Below are positions 5,912 to 13,684 of a stretch of 20,987 bases of DNA, one piece after another. The position numbers were made by a program, and so were the translations under genes. Within the stretch, counting starts at the first letter, position 1. Every line of letters starts with the position of its first letter. The notes beneath the pieces were generated by a model. The model saw nothing but the letters and a program-made list of their open reading frames with translations. It was not told the origin of the DNA and did not search any database. This stretch comes from Candidatus Aminicenantes bacterium UBA4085 (GTDB lineage: Bacteria > Acidobacteriota > Aminicenantia > Aminicenantales > UBA4085), in NCBI GenBank assembly GCA_002383325.1, contig DFYJ01000143.1, forward strand, positions 20,138 through 41,124. Reading direction: 5' to 3'.

Positions 5912-8143
5912 ATGTCCAAGCCCAAGAACCGCCCCCGCCGCCCGGCCGCCGACATCCGGCGGACCGGCCTGCAGAACAAGCCCTGGCCGAAGGACGTCCC
6001 GCCGCCGGCGAGCAAGCCGTTTTTTGCCCGGACCTGGCCGATCTGGGTTCTCGTCGCCGCGGCGGCCGCGGCCGGGCTGATCTGGATTCTGACCCGGCCC
6101 AAGACCGACCCCGCTCCCGTTCTCCCCAAGGAGCCCGGCCTGAACGTCGTCCTGATCACCCTCGACACGACCCGGGCCGACCGGCTCGGCTGCTACGGCT
6201 ACGCGGAAGCCGTCACTCCTAATCTGGACGCCATCGCCCGCAAGGGCGTGCGCTTCGCCAAGGCCTATGCCCCGGCGCCCCTGACTCTTCCCTCTCACGC
6301 CTCTATCATGACGGGCCGCAATCCCTATGCCCACGGCGTTCACAACAACGGCGCCTACGCCCTGCCCGCCGCCACGCCGACCCTGGCCCGGGTGCTGAAA
6401 GCCCGTGGCTATCGCACGGCGGCCTTCACCGCCTCCTTTTCGGTCGACTCGCGGTTCGGCCTGGACGGCGGATTCGACCTCTACGACGACAACATCCAGC
6501 CCGGCTCGCCCTTCAAGTCGGCCAACGGCGAGCGCCGGGCCGAGCAGGTCCTGCAGATCTTCGAGCCGTGGTTCGAAACGGCGGCCGCCTCGCCGGACCC
6601 CTTTTTCGCCTGGATCCACTTCTTCGACCCCCACCTGCCCTACACCCCGCCCTCGCCCCTACGCGAGGAATTCCCCGGCCGGCCCTACGACGGCGAAATC
6701 GCCTACATGGATGCCATCGTCGGCCAGGTCATGCTCCGCCTCAAGGCCCGCAGTCTCCTCGGACGAACCCTGATCGTCGTCGCCGGAGACCACGGCGAAT
6801 CGTTCGGTGAGAAGGGCGAGTGGGGCCACGGCGTCTTCCTCTACGAGCCCGCCGTGCGCGTTCCCCTTCTCCTGTATGCCGACGGCCGGCTGCCGGCCGG
6901 CCGGGTCATCGAAAGCCGGGTCCGGCTCATCGATATCCTGCCGACGGTGCTGGACCTGCTGGGGATTCCCGTCCCGGAAGGGGTCCAAGGCGAGAGCCTC
7001 CTGCCCTACGTTCAGGGTCGCAAGCAGGCCGATCTCGAGGTTTATCTGGAGACTTTCTACCCTCGCGAGAACTTCGGCTGGGCCGCCCTGACCGGACTCG
7101 TCTCCGGGCCATGGAAATACATCGAGGCGCCGACGCGGGAGCTCTATAATCTCCCCGCCGATCCCGGCGAGAGCGACAACCGGGCCGGCCGGGACAAGGC
7201 CGCCGACGATCTCAAGGCCCGTCTGGGGACGATCCTCCAAGAGGGCGTGTCCTCGAGCCGGCGGGCCGCCAGCGAGTCCGATATCGCCCGGCTCCGCTCC
7301 CTGGGCTACGTGGACTACTCCGACCCGTCCGGCAAGGGCGGCGCGGCCGACCCTAAGGACAAGCTCGACGAGCTGAAGATCGTCCAGGACGCGGAGAAGG
7401 CCGAGTACGAAGGCCGCTTCGCCGAGGCGGCCTCCCTTCACCGAAAGATGATCGCCCAGCGGCCCGACGCGGCCTCGAGCTACATCGGGCTGGCCTTGTC
7501 GCAGGCCCGGCTCAAGGACTTCACGGGGGCCGTCGCCACCCTGCGCCAGGGTCTGGACCGTCTTCCCGACTCGGAGCTTCTGATGACCCGGCTCGGTTAC
7601 ACCTACCTGGTCATGAGCAAGCCCCAGGAGGCGGCCGAAGTGATGGGCAACATCCTGAAGATCCATCCGCATTCCCCAGACGCCCTGACCGGCCTGGCCG
7701 TGATCCTGGACGGCACGAATCGCCGGGACGAGGCCCGAGGGTACTTCGAGAAGGCCCTGGCCGTCGAGCCCGAGAGCAAGTTCCTGCGCACGGCCTACGC
7801 CGAGAACCTGGCCGCCGGCGGACGGATGCCGGACGCCGCCGGGATCTTCGAAGCCCTGATCAAGGATTATCCCAAAGACCCCGCCGCACCCAAGGCCCTG
7901 GGTGCCGCCTGGGCCCGGGCCGGGGATTTCGGCAAGGCCGCCGAGGCCTTTCTCCGGGCCATCGCCCTGGGGCCCGACCCGGACGCTTACTACAGCCTGG
8001 GCGTCTGCTACAAGGAAAAGGGCGACACTGCCGCGGCCATCGACAGCTTCGAGAAGTTCCTGGCCGCTCCCGGCCGGGAGCCGGCGGCCAAGATCCAGAG
8101 CGCCCGAGCCGCCCTGGCCCGGCTCAAGTCCTCCGGCCGGTGA
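5912..8143 (+). CDS. Membrane-anchored sulfatase-fold hydrolase/transferase with C-terminal TPRs
   Basis: The product is 743 residues. A basic, proline-rich cytoplasmic tail (1-40) precedes one membrane segment (about 42-60). A sulfatase/alkaline-phosphatase-superfamily domain spans about 76-440, and TPRs span about 475-740. Likely metal ligands are Asp85 in LITLDTTRADR and Asp293/His294 in VVAGDHGESFG; HFFDPHLPY (236-244) and WGHGVF (304-309) are also present. At the sulfatase signature CxPSR the sequence reads TLPSH (125-129), followed by ASIMTG. The formylglycine Cys/Ser is therefore Thr125, and the Arg is His. A classical sulfatase cannot be formed this way. Thr is the nucleophile in related phosphoryl-transfer enzymes such as phosphoethanolamine transferases and LtaS. 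I favour phosphoryl-group chemistry on a periplasmic substrate. AAGGGAA gives the start. The TPRs suggest it works within a complex. Confidence 0.85.
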   Translation: MSKPKNRPRRPAADIRRTGLQNKPWPKDVPPPASKPFFARTWPIWVLVAAAAAAGLIWILTRPKTDPAPVLPKEPGLNVVLITLDTTRADRLGCYGYAEAVTPNLDAIARKGVRFAKAYAPAPLTLPSHASIMTGRNPYAHGVHNNGAYALPAATPTLARVLKARGYRTAAFTASFSVDSRFGLDGGFDLYDDNIQPGSPFKSANGERRAEQVLQIFEPWFETAAASPDPFFAWIHFFDPHLPYTPPSPLREEFPGRPYDGEIAYMDAIVGQVMLRLKARSLLGRTLIVVAGDHGESFGEKGEWGHGVFLYEPAVRVPLLLYADGRLPAGRVIESRVRLIDILPTVLDLLGIPVPEGVQGESLLPYVQGRKQADLEVYLETFYPRENFGWAALTGLVSGPWKYIEAPTRELYNLPADPGESDNRAGRDKAADDLKARLGTILQEGVSSSRRAASESDIARLRSLGYVDYSDPSGKGGAADPKDKLDELKIVQDAEKAEYEGRFAEAASLHRKMIAQRPDAASSYIGLALSQARLKDFTGAVATLRQGLDRLPDSELLMTRLGYTYLVMSKPQEAAEVMGNILKIHPHSPDALTGLAVILDGTNRRDEARGYFEKALAVEPESKFLRTAYAENLAAGGRMPDAAGIFEALIKDYPKDPAAPKALGAAWARAGDFGKAAEAFLRAIALGPDPDAYYSLGVCYKEKGDTAAAIDSFEKFLAAPGREPAAKIQSARAALARLKSSGR

Positions 8144-10079
8144 TTCTTTCTCCGCCCCTGCGGGCGGCCAGAGCCTTGGCCGGAGTCCCGCCCAGGGCGA
8201 GATACCTGGAGAAAGCGACTTCAGCTTCCGCCGCCTCGCTCATGGCCAGGCGGATCCGCCCCAGCTCGAGGTAGGCATCGGGGGATCCCGGCTCGAGCCC
8301 GATCGCCTCTTCCACGGCCTTAAGGGCCGCTTCCTTTCCGCCGCGCTCCAGCCGGATTGAGCCCAGCAGGACCAGGGCCCGGTAACGAATGGGGTCCACC
8401 TTGACGGTCAAATCGTGCGCGGCGCCCTCCGGCTTCTCATCACGCGGCTTTTCGGAGGCCGCGTCGGGCCGTGCTCCGCCGGGAACCCCGACCAAAGCTC
8501 CCCTGCGCGGCGCGCCGGGCCTTTTCGAATCGCTATTTTCGACGCCTTCGGAAGGATCTGCCGCGCGGGCCAGGTCCAAGGCCCGCATCACTTCGGCCTC
8601 CGCCCTTTCCGCGTTCCCGCCTCCCAGGCAGGCGCAGGCCAGGTTGAACCAGGCCGTCGGATCGTCGGGCGAGAGGGCCAGCGCGTCCTCATACAGCAGG
8701 ACGGCCCGGCCGAAGTCCTCCAGGACGAAGAGCTGCCGGCCCGCCGTATCCAGGGCGTTGCCGTAGTCGGGCTTGCGGGCCGCGGCTTCCCAGGCCGGGG
8801 GGAGCGCCGCGTCCACGCGGCCGCGCGAGGACTCCAGCAGGGCCAGGTTGTAGAGGAGCGTGGGGGATGTGGAATCGATCCGCAGGAAGGCTTCGAGCAT
8901 GCAGGCCGCATCGTCCACGAGGCCTTCGCTAAGGAATCGACCGAACCGGACATTGACGCGAAGGGCGGCTGCGTCAGAAGTCCGCCATAGGGCTTGCGTC
9001 CAGTGGGGCTCGATCTCCCGCTTGAGCGAGGCCACGGCCGCGGCAAGCGCCTCGGCGAAGGCCCCAGGCGGGAGACTCCGCCCGCCGTCCAGTCTTTCGA
9101 GGTGATCCCGGGCGGTCATATCCGCCGGGCTCAGGCGCAGGACGCGCCTGAGGATCGCGGCTGCTTCCGCGCGCCGTCCCGAGCCGGCTTCAGCCGCGGC
9201 CTGGGCCCGGAGCCAGATCGGCATGTAGGGCTTGAGGTCCACGGCCAAGGCTAGGAAGTCTTCAGCCGCGCTCTTCGCGCCGGCCGCTTCATAGGTCGCC
9301 GCAAGGACCAGGCAATAATCGGGGTGAAGGCCCCCTTCGTCGCAGGCGGCCAGACCCGCGCGGACAGCCCCGGCCGAGTCGCCCGCGCCCATCCGACCCA
9401 AGACGATCCGCAGGGCGCAGTCATGCGCGTCGTAGGACAAGCGCAGGGCCTCCAGAAAAAGGCTCTCCGTCTTCCCGCTCCATCCCGAAACGGACTCGGC
9501 GAGCGCGCCAAGGATATAAGAGCCAAGGCCCGCATTGGGAAAAAAGAGAGACCGGGGCTTTTCGGCTTCGGCGGCTCCCGGCGGCTCGCGAAGCCCCGGC
9601 GCGAAAGCGGCGGCCCAGTCGGGCTTGGCTCCTCGATCCGGATGGAGAGAGGAAGCGGCCCGATGCGCGGCCTCCACGGCCAGAACCTCGGCTTCCGCAC
9701 GGCGGCCCTCCTGATACTTCCAGAGCGCGGCCAGGGCCGAAGGGCCATAGCTCCCGACCGAGCCCGCGTCCTTCCCGGCGTCACTCCGGGCCCGCTCCAA
9801 AGCCAGCCAGGCGACTTCCTTGCGGCCCAGCTTGCTCAGCACGGCCGCCTGCCGCAGCCGGAGCGTCCATCTTTTAGGATCGCTCTCCAGGGCCCTGGCC
9901 GCCAGCCGCAAGCCCGTTTCGTCATCCATCGTGTCGAAGCAGTCATGAGCGTTGCGGACAAGCTCGGCGGTCGTCTGGGAGAGGATGGGAAGGCCGGTCA
10001 TCAGGATCGCGACGCAGACTATAAATCCTTTATTTATAAGCGCTTTTATGAGTCCCTCCGGCGTCTCCTTTTTTCTCAT
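8124..10079 (-). CDS. TPR-repeat protein with N-terminal signal or anchor
   Basis: The 651-residue product has a charged start (MRKKETPEGLIKALINKG) followed by a hydrophobic stretch (about 19-34) and then Ser-Gln, which could be a signal peptide or an anchor. The rest is alpha-helical, with repeated TPR-like units such as TLLYNLALLESSRGRVDAAL, FVLEDFGRAVLLYEDALAL and AYLELGRIRLAMSEAAEAEV. A charged low-complexity linker (about 505-555) splits the last TPR block. The nearest GGGAGG lies 15 bases before the ATG, further than ideal, but an in-frame TGA just upstream rules out a longer start. Its 3' end overlaps the convergent sulfatase-fold gene by 20 bp. There is no enzyme motif; a scaffold role is inferred from TPRs alone. 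Confidence 0.8.
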   Translation of the reverse strand: MRKKETPEGLIKALINKGFIVCVAILMTGLPILSQTTAELVRNAHDCFDTMDDETGLRLAARALESDPKRWTLRLRQAAVLSKLGRKEVAWLALERARSDAGKDAGSVGSYGPSALAALWKYQEGRRAEAEVLAVEAAHRAASSLHPDRGAKPDWAAAFAPGLREPPGAAEAEKPRSLFFPNAGLGSYILGALAESVSGWSGKTESLFLEALRLSYDAHDCALRIVLGRMGAGDSAGAVRAGLAACDEGGLHPDYCLVLAATYEAAGAKSAAEDFLALAVDLKPYMPIWLRAQAAAEAGSGRRAEAAAILRRVLRLSPADMTARDHLERLDGGRSLPPGAFAEALAAAVASLKREIEPHWTQALWRTSDAAALRVNVRFGRFLSEGLVDDAACMLEAFLRIDSTSPTLLYNLALLESSRGRVDAALPPAWEAAARKPDYGNALDTAGRQLFVLEDFGRAVLLYEDALALSPDDPTAWFNLACACLGGGNAERAEAEVMRALDLARAADPSEGVENSDSKRPGAPRRGALVGVPGGARPDAASEKPRDEKPEGAAHDLTVKVDPIRYRALVLLGSIRLERGGKEAALKAVEEAIGLEPGSPDAYLELGRIRLAMSEAAEAEVAFSRYLALGGTPAKALAARRGGERITGRRT

Positions 10080-10157
10080 AGCTTCTGTCTTTGGCCTCCC
10101 TGCTCATCTTACAATACGATGCGGCGGATCGAAATGAATGATGGGAGAAGAGCAAAT

Positions 10158-10205
10158 AAAAACCCCGCCCCCATCCCCCCTTGCGGGAGGATGAGGACGG
10201 GGCGG
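10158..10205 (-). terminator. Intrinsic terminator of the TonB receptor gene
   Basis: On the minus strand CCGCCCC pairs with GGGGCGG at the base. An inner CATCC/GGATG stem and CCC-GCAA-GGG (a GNRA tetraloop) sit above it, with a small bulge on the left arm. The stem is followed by TTTTTATTT. It begins 34 bases past the receptor stop and separates it from the TPR gene. Confidence 0.8.
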
Positions 10206-10238
10206 TAGGACTAAGCGTTAAGCGCTGGCAGTTCCCTT

Positions 10239-13200
10239 TTAGAAGGAAATGCGGGCGCCGGCGCGCCAGGACCAGGAACCGTTGCGGGCGTTCCACCAGC
10301 CGTAGACCGGATTCAGCTTGTTGACGGTGATCTGCTCATCCATCCAAACCTTCCAGTCCTTGTAGTTGGTCTGCTGACCGAGAAGCTCTTCGTCGGTCAT
10401 GCGCAGCATCGTGTAGTTGTACTGCATCGAATAGCCGGTGATCGTGTTGGTGTCGGTGAAGTTGGAGATCGTGGCGTTCAGGTTGATGCTGTACTTCTTG
10501 GCGATGCGCAGCGTGTACTCGATGTACATGTCGGCCCAGGCCATGAACGGCGTGCGCTCGCCGGTGTCATAGTAACCGTCGGGGAAGACCTGCATGTCGT
10601 TGAAGCTCAGGCTCGTGGTCTTGGGCAGACCGGACCGGCCGTAAGCGACGACACCGACAGTCAGGCCGAACGGGAAGGCGTAGGAGCCGTAAGCCTTGAA
10701 GTAGTGGGTGCGGTCGGAGGGCAGGGTGCCGTCCAAGGGATTGCCGTGGAGGTCATAGCGCTCGAACCACAAGTCCCAATACCGCTCGACGTTCGGGGAG
10801 TTGCGGCCGTTCTCGTCCGAGGAGGACAAGCCGCCGTAGTTGCCGCTCAGATGGCTCCAGGTGTAGTTGAGGCCGCCCTGCCAGTTGTTGCTGAACCGCT
10901 TTTCCAGGGACAGGTTGACGCCCCAGTACTCGCGCTTCGGCTTGGGAGCGGGCCAGTATACGTCGGAGAACTTGCCGCCCTCGGACACGGGCAGGGTCCA
11001 GCCCTCGCCCGGGTTGGCGATGAAGTATTCCTCGGACCAGTTGCCGTCGGCATCCTGCATCAGGACGCCCACGTCCTCGATCGTGCGCATGAGGTGCTTG
11101 TAGACGATGCGGGCGCCGAAGGAGATCTCTTCCGTGATCTTCTTGTCCGCACCGAAGGACAGCTCGCTCTGGGAAACGGGCTTCAGGTCGGGATCCGTGG
11201 TGTCCCAAGAAACCGTCCGCCAGTTGCGGGAGCCGGCGTACCGGCCGCCGGCGGCCTGGTCGGCCGCGTTGCTGACCTCGCCGGAGGCGGCGATGTTCGG
11301 CCAGTTGTAGTTGTCGAAGTAGTAGTAGGAGGTCCACCACTTGAAGCCGCCGTAGGCGCCCTCGGCCATGTACAGCTTCATGACGTCGTAGTAGATGCCG
11401 AAGCTGCCGAACACCTTCAAGCTGGAATCGCCGAAGACGTCATAGATCAGGCCCACGCGGGGGGCCAGCTTCTCGGCGAAGGAGAACTGGATCGGCTTGT
11501 AGTCGGCATAGTCGGGATCGTTGGTGGCCAGGGAGGGAATGTACTCGCTCTCCGTCCGGAGGCCGAAGTTCACGGTCAGCCGCTGGCCGATCGTCCAGGA
11601 ATCCTGGATGTAGAAGGCCCAGTTGTTGCTGGCCACGTTGAAGTTCGAGCCGTAAGCCGACTTGAAGTCGTTGCGGAGGGTGTAGTAGCCGTAGTCACCC
11701 TGGATCTTGGTCCCGGTGGGATCGGTGTAGTAGGTGCCCCAGTAGAGGTTGACCAGCGGCGCCACGGGCCCGTTGACGACGTCCTCGTGCAGCCGGATGT
11801 ACTGGAAGCCCGCCTTCCAGGCGTGCTCGCCGGCCAGGTTGAGGTAGTAGGTCATGTCCAGGTTCGCGCTCATGCGCTCGTTGATGTACTTCTGGGTGAC
11901 CGTCGTGCCGGCGCCGTTGCCCCAACCGGCATAGTGGCGGAGGCTGTCCGGGATGCCGGCGAAGACGCCGTCATACCGCATGTTGGACTGGTTGAAGTAG
12001 TAGTAGGTGCCGGGAACGAACAACTGCTGGTTGGTTGTGTTGGTCCGGTAGTAGCCGAACCGGGCGCTGACCAGGAAGTTGTTGCTGACGGTGTAGTCGA
12101 GGTTGGCGTTGCCGGAGATGTTCGGATAGTCGAATCCGTACTCCTTGCCGGCCGTCAGAAGCCCCAGGTTCGTCGAGGGGTTGATGGGGTTCCAGTCCGT
12201 CCGGTAGGAGTAGTACTTGTTCGACGTGCCGGCGATGCTGGGGATGCTGCCGCGGACCTTGGAGAAGTTGTTGACAACGCTCAGAGACACGCGCATGCCC
12301 TTGATCGGGGCCGCCGTCAACTTGCCCGACCAATACCAGTACCAGTTCTTGCTGTAGAAATTATACTGCTCGCGGCCCTGGCGGGGGTCCTTGATGGTGT
12401 CGCCCCAAACCGAGGAGTCGGCCTGGTTGGTGGGATCGGAGGTGAACCAGCGATCGGCGTAGGTGCGGGAATAGATCGGGTTGAAGGACGCGAAGAACCA
12501 CAGCTTGTCCTTGAAGATGTACCCGCTCAGGTTGACGACGCCTTCCATCCGCTGGTAGTCATCGCGGTTCTTGCCGCCGTCGAAGTACAGATCGTCGGTG
12601 TTGATGTACTCGTAGTCGCTCTCGTCATAGGGCGAGGAGGCGTAGGGGCTCGTCCGCAGATAGTCGCTGGACTTGCCCTGCATCCACAGCTTGTTGTTTT
12701 CGTAGTAGCCGAAGATGTCGCCGTGGAACTCGTTGCCGCCCGACCGGGTGATGACGTTGACCACGCCGCCCATCGAGCCGCCGAACTCGGCGCTGTAGCC
12801 GGAAGCCGTGACCTTGACCTCTTCCAGCTGCTCCATGACGATGCTCTGGCCGCGGGTGCCGATGCGCATGTTGTTGACGTTGGTGCCGTCAATGTACCAC
12901 ATGTTCTCGGTGCCGGAAGCGCCGTCGACCGACAGGCCGCCCTGGTTGGATTCATACTGGACGCCGGGAACGGTGGCCAGCAGGCCGTCGAAGTTGCGGC
13001 TGCGGGGCAGCTGCATGAAGACTTCCTTCGACATCGTGGCGCCCTTGGTGGTGCTCTTGACGTCGATCAGCGGGCTCTGGCCGACGACGGTGATCTCGGC
13101 CTCGATGCTCGACTGCTCCAGGGTGATGTTGAGCGTGATGGTCTGCTCAAGCTGGAGGATGATGCCCTCACGCTTGACCGTCTTGAACCCCTGCAGGGTG

Positions 13201-13436
13201 TAGCTGACGGCATACGTGCCGGAGGGCAGGGAGAAGATGCGGTAGGTGCCCGACTCATCGGAGACTGCAGACGCAGTGCCGACCAGCTTGGGGCTCGTCG
13301 CGGCGATGGCTACGCCGGGAAGAGGAGCTCCCTGATCGTCCTTAACCGTACCGACGATCTTGCCGTTCGGAATCTGTGCGGCTGCGACGCCGATGAGAAG
13401 CAGGACCGCCATTGTGAGAAAGGCGATTCGTTTCAT
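10239..13436 (-). CDS. TonB-dependent receptor (Oar-like) with carboxypeptidase-regulatory-like domain
   Basis: The 1065-residue product starts at the ATG 13436-13434, nine bases after a perfect AGGAGG. A signal peptide (1-20, ending GVAAA) precedes a carboxypeptidase-regulatory-like domain (about 25-108: KIVGTVKDDQGAPLPGVAIA, YRIFSLPSGTYAVSYTLQGF). A TonB plug follows (about 115-260) with ITVVGQSPLID, YIDGTNVNNMRIG and GGVVNVITRSGGNEFHGDIF. The remainder is a long aromatic-rich barrel ending in WRAGARISF, with the C-terminal Phe of outer-membrane beta-barrels. It should sit in the outer membrane and take up or export a large ligand using TonB energy. In this family the ligand is often carbohydrate or peptide, but nothing here fixes it. 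It is transcribed alone, from a sigma-54-type promoter to a strong terminator. Confidence 0.93.
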   Translation of the reverse strand: MKRIAFLTMAVLLLIGVAAAQIPNGKIVGTVKDDQGAPLPGVAIAATSPKLVGTASAVSDESGTYRIFSLPSGTYAVSYTLQGFKTVKREGIILQLEQTITLNITLEQSSIEAEITVVGQSPLIDVKSTTKGATMSKEVFMQLPRSRNFDGLLATVPGVQYESNQGGLSVDGASGTENMWYIDGTNVNNMRIGTRGQSIVMEQLEEVKVTASGYSAEFGGSMGGVVNVITRSGGNEFHGDIFGYYENNKLWMQGKSSDYLRTSPYASSPYDESDYEYINTDDLYFDGGKNRDDYQRMEGVVNLSGYIFKDKLWFFASFNPIYSRTYADRWFTSDPTNQADSSVWGDTIKDPRQGREQYNFYSKNWYWYWSGKLTAAPIKGMRVSLSVVNNFSKVRGSIPSIAGTSNKYYSYRTDWNPINPSTNLGLLTAGKEYGFDYPNISGNANLDYTVSNNFLVSARFGYYRTNTTNQQLFVPGTYYYFNQSNMRYDGVFAGIPDSLRHYAGWGNGAGTTVTQKYINERMSANLDMTYYLNLAGEHAWKAGFQYIRLHEDVVNGPVAPLVNLYWGTYYTDPTGTKIQGDYGYYTLRNDFKSAYGSNFNVASNNWAFYIQDSWTIGQRLTVNFGLRTESEYIPSLATNDPDYADYKPIQFSFAEKLAPRVGLIYDVFGDSSLKVFGSFGIYYDVMKLYMAEGAYGGFKWWTSYYYFDNYNWPNIAASGEVSNAADQAAGGRYAGSRNWRTVSWDTTDPDLKPVSQSELSFGADKKITEEISFGARIVYKHLMRTIEDVGVLMQDADGNWSEEYFIANPGEGWTLPVSEGGKFSDVYWPAPKPKREYWGVNLSLEKRFSNNWQGGLNYTWSHLSGNYGGLSSSDENGRNSPNVERYWDLWFERYDLHGNPLDGTLPSDRTHYFKAYGSYAFPFGLTVGVVAYGRSGLPKTTSLSFNDMQVFPDGYYDTGERTPFMAWADMYIEYTLRIAKKYSINLNATISNFTDTNTITGYSMQYNYTMLRMTDEELLGQQTNYKDWKVWMDEQITVNKLNPVYGWWNARNGSWSWRAGARISF

Positions 13437-13595
13437 CGAGATGCACCTCCTTGAGTGCTGACGCTTTTCCTCTCGGGAGAAAGCGCCTTGGGTTACGGCC
13501 GGGGTTCTAAGCGGAGGCTCACGGCCTTCGCTCCACCGAGAGCTGCTTTGTGGGACTGCCCGGAGCGGCACATCCTTACAGAGAATGGACGACGG
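13437..13595 (-). other. Structured 5' leader of the TonB receptor gene
   Basis: If transcription starts about 12 bases after the sigma-54 element, the leader is near 159 bases. CGCTTT-CTC pairs with GAG-ga-AAAGCG (within 13461-13486) just upstream of the AAGGAGGTG at 13452-13444. Further up, an AGCG-a-AGGC stem pairs with GCCT-c-CGCT around CGTGA (about 13506-13532). I compared it by eye with cyclic-di-GMP and cobalamin riboswitch signatures and found no convincing match. It holds no gene. Confidence 0.35.
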
Positions 13596-13606
13596 GAGGC
13601 GCTATC

Positions 13607-13621
13607 GCAAGCCTCATGCCA
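13607..13621 (-). promoter_or_regulatory. Sigma-54 (-24/-12) promoter of the TonB receptor gene
   Basis: On the minus strand TGGCATGAGGCTTGC matches TGGCACG-N4-TTGC at all but one position, with exact GG-N10-GC spacing. The start would be near 13595. The long gene-free stretch upstream leaves ample room for activator binding sites. Confidence 0.65.
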
Positions 13622-13684
13622 AGCCCTAGAACGCCGGTATCTTATTATTTATCTGCCTGTTAAGAGACTTCGGCCCATCACTCT

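Noticed and set aside
6284..6316. Calling the gene at 5912 a true arylsulfatase
   Set aside because: The formylglycine position is Thr and the Arg of the signature is His, so only the fold can be claimed.
10704..13454. A 916-codon open frame on the plus strand opposite the TonB receptor
   Set aside because: It is a shadow of high-GC codon bias. The translation is low-complexity Val/Ala/Gly/Asp-rich, while the minus strand encodes a complete receptor with recognisable domains.
13437..13595. A known riboswitch in the TonB leader
   Set aside because: Conserved blocks of cyclic-di-GMP and cobalamin riboswitches are not present by eye; only generic hairpins are seen.
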